The notes: generated by a model from the letters alone, not told the origin. A stretch of DNA of 5,193 bases from Acidobacteriota bacterium (GCA_947505565.1 CANNLB010000282.1:1-5193), one strand, 5' to 3'; shown: positions 1-5,193, counted from the first letter of the stretch. A program made the numbers and translations.

Positions 1-49
1 AGGGTGAGCCTGCGCCTTCCGCTTCGGCGGTCGCCGGGTCCGGCGACAT
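1..49 (-). CDS. Possible 5' end of a further minus-strand gene (partial, uncertain)
   Basis: Reading leftwards after surE, an ATG at 49-47 directly follows an in-frame TGA. It opens a frame that stays free of stops to the window edge, beginning MSPDPATAEAEGAGSP. The gap from the surE stop is 28 bases, which would fit continuation of the operon. In many bacteria pcm (protein-L-isoaspartate methyltransferase) follows surE, but these 16 residues are Ala/Pro-rich and low in complexity, and I cannot match them to that or any family. There is no clear Shine-Dalgarno site (only GGCGGG-like sequence upstream), and two small hairpins lie inside the frame. The stretch could equally be non-coding sequence downstream of surE. 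Confidence 0.2.
   Translation of the reverse strand, partial: MSPDPATAEAEGAGSP
19..46. repeat. Two adjacent short inverted repeats downstream of surE
   Basis: Positions 19-30 read CCGC-TTCG-GCGG. On plus-strand RNA this is a 4-bp stem closed by the very stable cUUCGg tetraloop. Immediately next to it, 31-46 is a perfect 7-bp inverted repeat (TCGCCGG / CCGGCGA) around a 2-base centre. They lie about 30 bases beyond the surE stop. In minus-strand RNA they could form back-to-back hairpins at the operon end, but no U-tract follows, so this is not a convincing intrinsic terminator. Confidence 0.35.
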
Positions 50-77
50 TCAGTCGCAACAGAACCCGCCGTCGATG

Positions 78-767
78 TTAGCGGCCGGAAGAGAAGCGGG
101 TGATCGTTATGGATCCTGCGAAGCAGTTTGCGACGTCGTAGCCGGGGGTCGTGGCGCGGTCGAGATAGCGGCCAGCGTATAGAAAATCGTCACCGAGGCG
201 GGAGAAGGCGACGTCGAGGGGGCCCGGCTCGATGAGGCAGTCGATCAGGGCGACGGAGTGAGGGTCGGCGACGGGGTGGGGGAGGTTGACGTTCCAGTAG
301 TCGCCGGGGTGGGTCGGGGTGGCCAGGATCTGTTGGATGGCGCGCTTGGCGAGGGCGATGGAGGTGGGCCAGTCGTCGGGATGGGGTCGGCGGTGAAACT
401 GGGAGATGGCTATGGCGGGGACGCCGAGGAGAGCGGCCTCGCGGGCGGCGGCTACGGTGCCGGAGGTGTAGACATCGGCGCCGAGGTTTCCGCCGTGGTT
501 GATGCCGGACAGGACCCAGTCGAAGGATTGTTGGAGACCGCGGAGGGCCACCCGGACGCAGTCGGCGGGGGTGCCGTCGAGATGGAATTGGCCGGGGGCG
601 AGTTCGGTCAGGCGGAGGGGGGTGAGGGTGGAGACGCGATGACCTACGTAGGACTGTTGGGAGGCGGGGGCGAGGCTGGCCACTTCGCCGAAGTCGCCCG
701 CTGCCGTGCGTAACGCCGTCAGGCCCGGAGCGTCAAACCCATCGTCGTTGGTGATTAGAATGCGCAC
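78..767 (-). CDS. surE: 5'/3'-nucleotidase SurE (stationary-phase survival protein)
   Basis: SurE is a cytoplasmic, divalent-metal-dependent phosphatase of nucleoside 5'- and 3'-monophosphates, involved in nucleotide salvage and stress survival. The 229-residue product is close to the usual family length of about 250. It starts with the hallmark MRILITNDDG, so D8 and D9 are metal ligands. S39 lies in the conserved Ser loop (SQQSYVG). GTPADC is at 65-70, SGIN at 87-90 supplies the metal-binding Asn (N90), and YTSGTVAAA follows at 100-108. The C-terminal core ends with a DV..CFAGSITIT pattern typical of SurE. All key residues are present. The start is GTG (765-767), fixed by the family N-terminus. 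It lies one base after the stop of the upstream reductase and has no clear Shine-Dalgarno site, which suggests translational coupling. It is the last certain gene of the three-gene minus-strand operon. The function call is secure; the physiological substrate is not visible. Confidence 0.96.
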   Translation of the reverse strand: MRILITNDDGFDAPGLTALRTAAGDFGEVASLAPASQQSYVGHRVSTLTPLRLTELAPGQFHLDGTPADCVRVALRGLQQSFDWVLSGINHGGNLGADVYTSGTVAAAREAALLGVPAIAISQFHRRPHPDDWPTSIALAKRAIQQILATPTHPGDYWNVNLPHPVADPHSVALIDCLIEPGPLDVAFSRLGDDFLYAGRYLDRATTPGYDVANCFAGSITITRFSSGR

Positions 768-768
768 C

Positions 769-1752
769 CTAGGCTACGCTGTAGGTGTCGATGTGATTGG
801 ACAGGTAGCGATCGAGGGCCATTTTGTTCTTCGAAGACAGGGCTTGGGAAAGATCGAGCATTTCCGATTTTTCGAGCGGTTTAAATGATCGGGCCATTTT
901 GGAGTTTTCGAGAATATGTTCGATTTTTGGCATGCCGAGGATGGCACCGGCGACCGGGAGCGAGAGCGAGTAGTAGAGTAGTTTTTCGGACGGGACTTGG
1001 CCGACGAGGCCATCGGCGCCGAAGATTTTCATGGCGGTGACGCCGATTTTTTTGCGGATGGCAACCGGAAGGGCGACGGTTTCGAAGCTGGACTTCATGG
1101 CCGGGTTGATAACCATGCCGGCGGGTCCAGGTTTCATGCCGACGAGAGCGGCGTTAAGGGCCATTTGGGTGACGTTGAAATCGTGGCGTTCGAGAGCAAT
1201 TTTGAGGACCGCCGGATCGGTGTGGCAAGAAATCCCGACGAAGCGGATCATTTTCTGTTCGCGGGCTTTGTAGAGAGCATTGAGAACGCCGTCCTTAGAT
1301 TCGATCGCGGCTAGGTCGTCTTCACCCATGAGCTGGTGGATATGGACGGTGTCGATCTGGGAGGTCTGGAGGCGCCTGAGGCTGCCTTCGAGGATGCGCA
1401 TGGCACCATCGCCGGAGCGGTCGCCGATTTTGGTGGCGAGGAAGACCTCTTTGCGGCGGGTGGCCATAATCTTTCCGACGCGGGTTTCGCTTAAGCCGGA
1501 ACCGTAATTATAGGCCGTATCAATGTAGGTGACGCCGGCGTCGATGGCGCGGTTCATGGCGGCGAGGGCGGCGTCCTCTTCCTTGTAGGAGAGAAAGCGG
1601 CTACCGGCCCCCATGCCGACGACGGGGATGCGGACACCCGTAGCGCCGAGGACGCGAGTGGGCATTTTGCCGGGTTCAGCAGCGTGGCCGGTGGCGGCCA
1701 CTAGGGCGGCGAGGGCGGAAGATTCAAGAAATCGACGGCGGGAAAGGCTCAT
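769..1752 (-). CDS. Aldo/keto reductase with Tat signal peptide
   Basis: This is a 327-residue NAD(P)H-dependent oxidoreductase of the aldo/keto reductase superfamily ((beta/alpha)8 barrel). The N-terminus carries a twin-arginine leader, SRRRFL at 4-9, then a small-residue hydrophobic stretch (SSALAALVAATGHA) and a plausible cleavage site near residue 24. The barrel begins at about residue 32. The catalytic tetrad is visible: D78 and Y83 in IDTAYNYG, K108 in ATKIG, and H139 in HIHQ. The C-terminal GMPKIEHILEN stretch (273-283) is the usual cofactor-phosphate-binding region. The start is ATG at 1752, supported by AAGGAG ten bases upstream. It is preceded by the permease with 5 bases between and followed by surE with 1 base between. 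The substrate cannot be deduced. Tat export would fit loading of NADP in the cytoplasm before transport of the folded enzyme; this is inferred, and a non-exported product with a vestigial leader is possible. Confidence 0.92.
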   Translation of the reverse strand: MSLSRRRFLESSALAALVAATGHAAEPGKMPTRVLGATGVRIPVVGMGAGSRFLSYKEEDAALAAMNRAIDAGVTYIDTAYNYGSGLSETRVGKIMATRRKEVFLATKIGDRSGDGAMRILEGSLRRLQTSQIDTVHIHQLMGEDDLAAIESKDGVLNALYKAREQKMIRFVGISCHTDPAVLKIALERHDFNVTQMALNAALVGMKPGPAGMVINPAMKSSFETVALPVAIRKKIGVTAMKIFGADGLVGQVPSEKLLYYSLSLPVAGAILGMPKIEHILENSKMARSFKPLEKSEMLDLSQALSSKNKMALDRYLSNHIDTYSVA

Positions 1753-1757
1753 GAGAG

Positions 1758-2696
1758 TTAGGCTCCTTGCTCAGCGGGGACGGGCCGGGAATTGGGCCAG
1801 CGCGGGGACACCGCGGCCGACCGGGACAGAACGATGGTTGCCACTGAGGCCAGAACGACAAGACTGGCTACGAGCGACTGGGCTGAGATGGCTTCTCCCG
1901 CCAAAGCCCATCCTAACAGAAGGGCGACGACGGGGTTGACATAGGCGTAGGTTGCCACCTTCGTGGGAGGAAAGTGTTGCAGGAGGTAAGTGTAGCTGAG
2001 GAAGCCGACGAGGGCTCCGGCGATGGTGAGGTAGGCGAGGGCGCCGACGGTGACCGAGGTGACGCGGTCGAGAGAAGGGGGCGTGAACAGGGCGCTACCA
2101 AGCAAGAGAATGGCGCCACCACAGAGCATTTGCATGCCGGCACTGGTGAAGTTGCTTGGGGGCCGCAGGGTACGGGGCGCAAGCACTGTGGCCACGGCCC
2201 AGGTGAGGGCTCCGCCGAGGACGGCGAGGGAGGCGGTTTGAGCTTGGGTCGACCCGGCGAGGCTTTCGGGCTTGATGACGAGAATGGCTAGGCCGACGAA
2301 GCCGCCGCCGAGGCTGAAGAGCACACGACCGCCGGGCCGGGTTTGGGTTTGGAGGAGGCGTTCGACGATGGCCGTCCAGAGGGCGATGGAGGCCATCAAG
2401 AGCGCGGCGACGCCGGAGGGAACGTGCTGGGCGGCCCAACTGACGGCGCCGTGGCAGATGACAAAGAAGAGAAGGCCGAGCTTGGCGGCGGCGAACCAAT
2501 GAGCGTGGGTGAGAGGCTCCGAGGAACGGGCGCGGCCGAGGAGAAAGAGAATAAGTCCGCCAAGAAAGAAACGAAAACCGGCAACGAAAAAGGGTGGGAG
2601 CGCCTGAACTGCGAAGCGGGTGGCAAGAAACGTTGACCCCCAGATGAAGTAAATGGCGGTGAAAGCGAGGCCGATGCGCCAGAGGGGAGGGGACAT
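1758..2696 (-). CDS. EamA/DMT-superfamily permease (RhaT/YedA-like)
   Basis: This is a 312-residue inner-membrane protein of the drug/metabolite transporter superfamily, with about ten hydrophobic segments arranged as two EamA repeats. Repeat one contains IWGSTF (18-23), ALPP before the second helix (32-35) and an Arg soon after (R42). Repeat two ends with the signature PP.KVATYAYVNPVVALLLG...AGEAIS (243-271), including the conserved NP and Glu. Family members export or import metabolites such as amino acids, so the substrate is unknown. The start at 2696 is chosen because AGGAG (2711-2707) lies ten bases upstream and MSPPLWRIG..AIYFIWGST is the normal family N-terminus. The frame stays open to an ATG at 2867, but the extra 57 residues would overlap the divergent gene and match nothing typical. 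It is the first gene of the minus-strand operon; its last codons contain the ribosome-binding site of the reductase gene. Confidence 0.93.
   Translation of the reverse strand: MSPPLWRIGLAFTAIYFIWGSTFLATRFAVQALPPFFVAGFRFFLGGLILFLLGRARSSEPLTHAHWFAAAKLGLLFFVICHGAVSWAAQHVPSGVAALLMASIALWTAIVERLLQTQTRPGGRVLFSLGGGFVGLAILVIKPESLAGSTQAQTASLAVLGGALTWAVATVLAPRTLRPPSNFTSAGMQMLCGGAILLLGSALFTPPSLDRVTSVTVGALAYLTIAGALVGFLSYTYLLQHFPPTKVATYAYVNPVVALLLGWALAGEAISAQSLVASLVVLASVATIVLSRSAAVSPRWPNSRPVPAEQGA
1763..1768 (-). promoter_or_regulatory. Shine-Dalgarno site of the aldo/keto reductase
   Basis: AAGGAG on the minus strand lies ten bases before the reductase ATG. It sits inside the last codons of the permease gene (Glu-Gln-Gly-Ala-stop), so ribosomes finishing the permease pass directly over it. 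This ties expression of the two genes together. Confidence 0.75.
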
Positions 2697-2706
2697 TTGC
2701 GGGAAA

Positions 2707-2711
2707 CTCCT
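2707..2711 (-). promoter_or_regulatory. Shine-Dalgarno site that fixes the permease start
   Basis: AGGAG on the minus strand lies ten bases upstream of the ATG at 2696. It supports that start over the longer frame beginning at 2867. Two of its five bases fall in the right-hand arm (in mRNA order) of the imperfect hairpin at 2732-2710, so partial masking is conceivable. Confidence 0.7.
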
Positions 2712-2780
2712 AAGGGGAGCCCCGGCTCTTAGCTCGACAGGAGAAGGCCGGTGGGCGGAGAAAATCGGTAGCAGCGCGGC

Positions 2781-2787
2781 TATGATA
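2781..2787. promoter_or_regulatory. Candidate shared (two-way) -10 element
   Basis: The seven bases TATGATA read as TATGAT on plus and TATCAT on minus, each five of six to the TATAAT consensus. If used on plus, the transcript would begin only about 6 bases before the ATG at 2799. That agrees with the absence of any Shine-Dalgarno site there, so the gene would be nearly leaderless. Without -35 boxes the call is weak. Confidence 0.3.
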
Positions 2788-2798
2788 AAGACTAACAT

Positions 2799-3611
2799 AT
2801 GCGCATCTTGCTTCTTTGGCCGCTCTTCTTTAGCTTTTGGGCCCAGCCGCTTAGCTTGTGGGCGCAACCGCTCGATTGGAGTCCGGTGATGCGAAGTTCG
2901 CTCGCCCGGATGGTGGCGAGCGATTCGAAAATGGCCGATTATTCGTTTGATCGGCGGGTGATTCGGAAAGAGTTCGAAGCCGATGGGACGCTGAAAACGG
3001 AATCGAATACGCTGATGCGGCCGGAGCGGGTGGAAGGCGTTTGGATTTCACGGGTGATGGAAAAAGACGGAGCGCGTTTGACCGAGGTTGAGCAGCGTCG
3101 GCAGGAGGAGGTGATTCGGCGGAAGGTGGTGGAGGGCAAGGCGACCGGGGGGCGTCCGCCGAGTATTTTGGGGAGGGATAACGACGATTTGATTCAGGAG
3201 TTTCCGGAGGCGCTCGAGTATCGACTGGTTGGCGAGGAGATGATGGCGGGGCGGAAGGCTTGGGTCTTGGCTTGCCAGCCGCGGGCGGGGTACAAGGCGA
3301 AATCGATGCGGTCGCGATTTTTCGAAAAGGTTCGCGGCAAGGTTTGGGTGGATCAAGCCGATAAGGACTTGGTGAGGGTGGACGCGGAGGTTTTCGATAC
3401 GATTAGCATTGGGTTTGGGCTGTTGGGTAGGGTGGAGAAGGGCACGCGGTTTGTTTTGAATCGGGGCCGGGTGGCCGAGGGCCATTTCTTTACGGATAGT
3501 TCGCAGGTGAACTTTACGGCGAAGGTGCTGGTATTTAAGACTTTGATCAGCGAGATCAAGACGCAGTTTTACAATTTTAAAGTGAAGACCGGGGTTGGGC
3601 CCGCGCGCTAG
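2799..3611 (+). CDS. Exported LolA/RseB-like protein of unknown function
   Basis: The 270-residue product begins with a hydrophobic Sec-type signal peptide (RILLLWPLFFSFWAQ, then a duplicated SLWAQPL), so the mature protein probably acts in the periplasm or on the outer membrane. The rest is mainly predicted beta strand. Features include the YSFDRRV..KEFEADGTLKTE region (48-68), an acidic and arginine-rich stretch KDGARLTEVEQRRQEE (89-104), and a second half with YRLVGEE...GRKAWVLACQPR, then GKVWVDQADKDLVRVDAEVFDTIS (180-203). This layout recalls outer-membrane lipoprotein-sorting-like proteins common in Acidobacteriota, which share the LolA/LolB/RseB half-barrel fold. I recognise the pattern but cannot name a function. 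No lipobox Cys is seen. The start at 2799 is supported by the signal peptide rather than by a ribosome-binding site. The aminotransferase follows after 10 bases and is probably cotranscribed. Confidence 0.8.
   Translation: MRILLLWPLFFSFWAQPLSLWAQPLDWSPVMRSSLARMVASDSKMADYSFDRRVIRKEFEADGTLKTESNTLMRPERVEGVWISRVMEKDGARLTEVEQRRQEEVIRRKVVEGKATGGRPPSILGRDNDDLIQEFPEALEYRLVGEEMMAGRKAWVLACQPRAGYKAKSMRSRFFEKVRGKVWVDQADKDLVRVDAEVFDTISIGFGLLGRVEKGTRFVLNRGRVAEGHFFTDSSQVNFTAKVLVFKTLISEIKTQFYNFKVKTGVGPAR
2831..2872 (+). repeat. 21-bp tandem duplication inside the signal-peptide coding sequence
   Basis: Two head-to-tail 21-base units, at 2831-2851 and 2852-2872, match at 18 of 21 positions. They share the pattern TAGCTTnTGGGCnCAnCCGCT. 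In frame they encode S-F-W-A-Q-P-L and S-L-W-A-Q-P-L. Two of the three differences are synonymous and one changes Phe to Leu, so the duplication has stayed in frame and has diverged slightly. Confidence 0.9.
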
Positions 3612-3621
3612 ACTGGTCGGA

Positions 3622-4833
3622 ATGAAACGCCGAACTTTGTTGAGCGCGATGGCGGCGGCGGTCGCGCCGATGCCGGATTTGAAGTTGCTGGATACCGCGC
3701 CGGAGGCTTATTGGAAGCGGCTGCGGGAGGAACAGTTTTTGCTCCCCGATTGGCGAGCCTATATGAACAACGGGTCGCTGGGCGTGGCTCCGCGGCCGGT
3801 GGTGTCGGCGGTGGAGGCGTATTTGGAGCGGGGCGCGGGGATGGTGGGGAGTGAGTATCCGCGTTGGGGGTACGAGTTGATGGAGTCGCATCGGCAAGAA
3901 GCGGCGGCGTTTTTGGGATGTTCGTTTGAGAATTTGGCGCTGACGCACAACGCGACTGAGGCGATGAGCATGGTGGCGCAGGGGCTGGATTTGGCGAGTG
4001 GTGATGAGATACTGATGACCGATCAGGAGCACACGGGGGGGAAGGGGTCGTGGCTGCTGCGGGAGGCTCGGCATGGGCTGCGGGTGAGGACGGTGGAGGT
4101 TCCACTGCCGCCGCGGGATAGTGGGCAATTGGTGGACCGGTTGATTGGGGCGATTGGGCCGAGGACGAAGGTGTTGAGTTTCAGTGGCATTTTGACGACG
4201 ACGGGATTAGTGATGCCGGTGCGGGAGATTTGCCGGGCCGCGAGAGTGAAGGGCGTGATTACGGTGGTGGACGGGGCGCATATGCACGGGCAGATTCCGT
4301 TTCGGATCGATGAGTTGGAGTGTGACTTTTTGGCGGGGAGCCCGCATAAGTGGCTGTTCGCGCCTCCGGGATGTGGGCTACTGTATATCCGGGATGAGAT
4401 GCTGGATCGGCTGTGGCCGTTGGTGACGACCGAGGCGTGGACGAATCTGGGGTTGAAGGCGGCGAGGTTTATGCAGGTGGGGACGAACAGTCGGGCGGTG
4501 CTGGAGGGGATGGGGGCGGGAATCCGGTTTGCGCAGGCGATTGGCGCTGGGCGGGTGTATGGACGGATTCATGAGTTGGCGCGGCGGGCGCGAGGGTTAG
4601 CGGCGGGGATTTCGGAGTTGGAGTTGCTGACGCCGGACGACGATCGGTTGTATGGCGGATTGGTGGCGTTTCGGATGCCGAAGGCTCTTTTTGAGGCGTT
4701 TGCGAAGAAGGCAGCGGCGGAGAAGATGTGGGTGTACGGGTCTCCGTTGATGCGGATTGCAACGCACGTGCATACGCGTCCGCAGGATGTGGATCGGTTT
4801 TTTGAGCTGATCCGGGGGAGTCGCGGGGCGTAA
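3622..4833 (+). CDS. Class V (fold-type I) PLP-dependent aminotransferase with Tat-like leader
   Basis: The 403-residue product belongs to the aminotransferase class V group (cysteine desulfurase / isopenicillin N epimerase-like). Visible landmarks are YMNNGSLG (47-54), the substrate-entry motif; LTHNATEAMS (107-116), which binds the PLP phosphate; VVDGAHMHGQ (215-224), with D217 for the pyridine nitrogen; and AGSPHKWLFAPPG (238-250), with the Schiff-base lysine K243. Near the C-terminus MRIATHVHT..QDVDRF (377-392) has R378 as the likely substrate-carboxylate Arg. All catalytic residues look intact. The N-terminus MKRRTLLSAMAAAVAP is a short Tat-type leader. ATG 3622 is preferred over an in-frame TTG at 3595, which lies inside the previous gene and would displace the leader. 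No strong Shine-Dalgarno site is visible. The stop of the upstream exported-protein gene is 10 bases away, so coupling is likely. Substrate and reaction (transamination, C-S lysis, epimerisation) cannot be fixed from sequence. Confidence 0.9.
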   Translation: MKRRTLLSAMAAAVAPMPDLKLLDTAPEAYWKRLREEQFLLPDWRAYMNNGSLGVAPRPVVSAVEAYLERGAGMVGSEYPRWGYELMESHRQEAAAFLGCSFENLALTHNATEAMSMVAQGLDLASGDEILMTDQEHTGGKGSWLLREARHGLRVRTVEVPLPPRDSGQLVDRLIGAIGPRTKVLSFSGILTTTGLVMPVREICRAARVKGVITVVDGAHMHGQIPFRIDELECDFLAGSPHKWLFAPPGCGLLYIRDEMLDRLWPLVTTEAWTNLGLKAARFMQVGTNSRAVLEGMGAGIRFAQAIGAGRVYGRIHELARRARGLAAGISELELLTPDDDRLYGGLVAFRMPKALFEAFAKKAAAEKMWVYGSPLMRIATHVHTRPQDVDRFFELIRGSRGA

Positions 4834-4863
4834 CTGGCTAAATGTCTTGCCTCGACCGTAACG

Positions 4864-5191
4864 ATGCCCGGTTCTGAGGCTGGAAAGGAGCCTTCCGCCG
4901 CACCCACCTACTGGATCAACGCCATGGACGGCCAGCCGTTCTTTTACGTCAACAAGGAAGCCGATCCGGGATTGCGGACCACGTTGCGACAGGATTTGGT
5001 TCCTTCGGGAGGGCTACAGTCCAGAGTTTTTCCGTGAGATGGACACGCACCGAGTCGCCATCCTGTCGTATCACAAGTTCGCTGGCCCGGACTGACCGGT
5101 GGCGGAGTTTATCAGAGGCGAGGTAAAGCTGGTGGGAGCGGAAATAGTCTCGATGCCGCTGGCGGAACGGACGAGCTTGTTGAGTGATTGA
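4864..5191 (+). pseudogene. Decayed transposase fragment (DDE-type, DREG-motif family)
   Basis: No intact gene covers this stretch, but two reading frames carry consecutive pieces of what looks like one protein. From 4864 the first frame gives a Pro/Ala-rich lead, then TYWINAMDGQPFFYVNKEAD and LRQDLVP, ending at TGA 5035-5037. A second frame, from about 5010, gives REGYSPEFFREMDTHRVAI, then LSYHKFAGPD. It stops at TGA 5093-5095 and continues in frame as PVAEFIRGEVKLVGAEIVS and PLAERTSLLSD to TGA 5189-5191. The REGYSPEFF...YHKF pattern matches my recollection of a large DDE transposase family, where FDREGYSPEFF carries a catalytic Asp; here the residue before Arg is Leu. The TGA at 5093 stands where DWP would be expected. 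The frame switch near 5003-5012 looks like an internal deletion, since family members have a longer stretch between the two motifs. No inverted terminal repeats were seen. The family assignment is from memory and moderate. Confidence 0.55.
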
Positions 5192-5193
5192 AT

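Larger units (their letters stand above)
2697..2798. promoter_or_regulatory. Divergent intergenic region between the permease operon and the exported-protein gene
   Basis: This 102-base non-coding spacer lies between two divergently transcribed units and must hold both of their promoters. Near the plus-strand gene is TATGAT (2781-2786), one mismatch from a sigma-70 -10 box. The overlapping minus-strand reading, TATCAT (2787-2782), is equally good. Nothing close to TTGACA sits at the expected distance on either side. An imperfect inverted repeat (2710-2732) lies on the permease side. No recognisable operator was found. Confidence 0.55.

Noticed and set aside
258..713. Long plus-strand open frame opposite surE (151 codons)
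   Set aside because: Its product is Gly/Val/Glu-rich with no family features, and it lies fully antisense to an unmistakable surE. The G-rich plus strand produces such stop-free frames.
2343..2636. Plus-strand frame with a Lys/Glu-rich end opposite the permease
   Set aside because: It is the antisense shadow of the first permease helices, with no ribosome-binding site and no recognisable fold.
3595..3621. TTG at 3595 as aminotransferase start
   Set aside because: It lies inside the upstream gene and adds nine residues before the twin-arginine leader. ATG 3622 gives a normal Tat-type N-terminus.
3577..4128. Minus-strand open frames opposite the aminotransferase
   Set aside because: They give Pro/Arg/His-rich low-complexity peptides, the expected antisense image of G-rich codons. 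The plus-strand gene has intact catalytic motifs.
4834..4863. Terminator after the aminotransferase
   Set aside because: No GC stem followed by a T-run is present in these 30 bases.
4864..5037. Independent 57-codon gene right of the aminotransferase
   Set aside because: Its conserved-looking part continues in another frame downstream, so it is better read as the first piece of a broken transposase than as a small gene.
1..5193. CRISPR array, tRNA, rRNA, riboswitch or phage module
   Set aside because: No regularly spaced repeats, cloverleaf-like sequence, conserved rRNA segment or phage-type genes were seen on either strand by eye.

Overview
The window looks like an ordinary chromosomal segment of a GC-rich, Gram-negative-type bacterium. 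Three things suggest Acidobacteriota of the Solibacter/Bryobacter kind. There are two enzymes with Tat-type leaders (an aldo/keto reductase and a class V aminotransferase). There is an exported LolA/RseB-like protein whose sequence pattern I associate with acidobacterial genomes. The plus strand is also strongly G-rich. This assignment is an inference, not a measured result.

Layout: a tight minus-strand gene cluster occupies 78-2696. In transcription order it holds an EamA/DMT-family 10-TM permease (1758-2696), a Tat-type aldo/keto reductase (769-1752) and the 5'-nucleotidase SurE (78-767, GTG start). The gaps between these genes are 5 bp and 1 bp, so they are almost certainly cotranscribed and probably translationally coupled. 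Beyond surE the last 77 bases hold two small hairpins and possibly the first codons of another minus-strand gene.

A divergent intergenic region (2697-2798) separates this cluster from a plus-strand pair: an exported LolA/RseB-like protein (2799-3611), then a PLP-dependent class V aminotransferase with a Tat-like leader (3622-4833). The permease ORF could formally be extended through the divergent region and into the opposite gene, but its Shine-Dalgarno site and the family's normal N-terminus place the start at 2696.

From about 4864 to the right edge there is a decayed fragment resembling a DDE-type transposase. It has an internal deletion with a frameshift, a lost catalytic-type Asp and an in-frame TGA where Trp is expected. 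Its base composition lacks the G-over-C excess seen in the host genes sampled in detail.

I see no CRISPR array, tRNA or rRNA, no complete mobile element and no obvious new defence or biosynthetic system. The most unusual points are the orientation-independent GC skew, a 21-bp tandem duplication inside a signal peptide, and two cofactor-dependent enzymes that appear to be exported by Tat.
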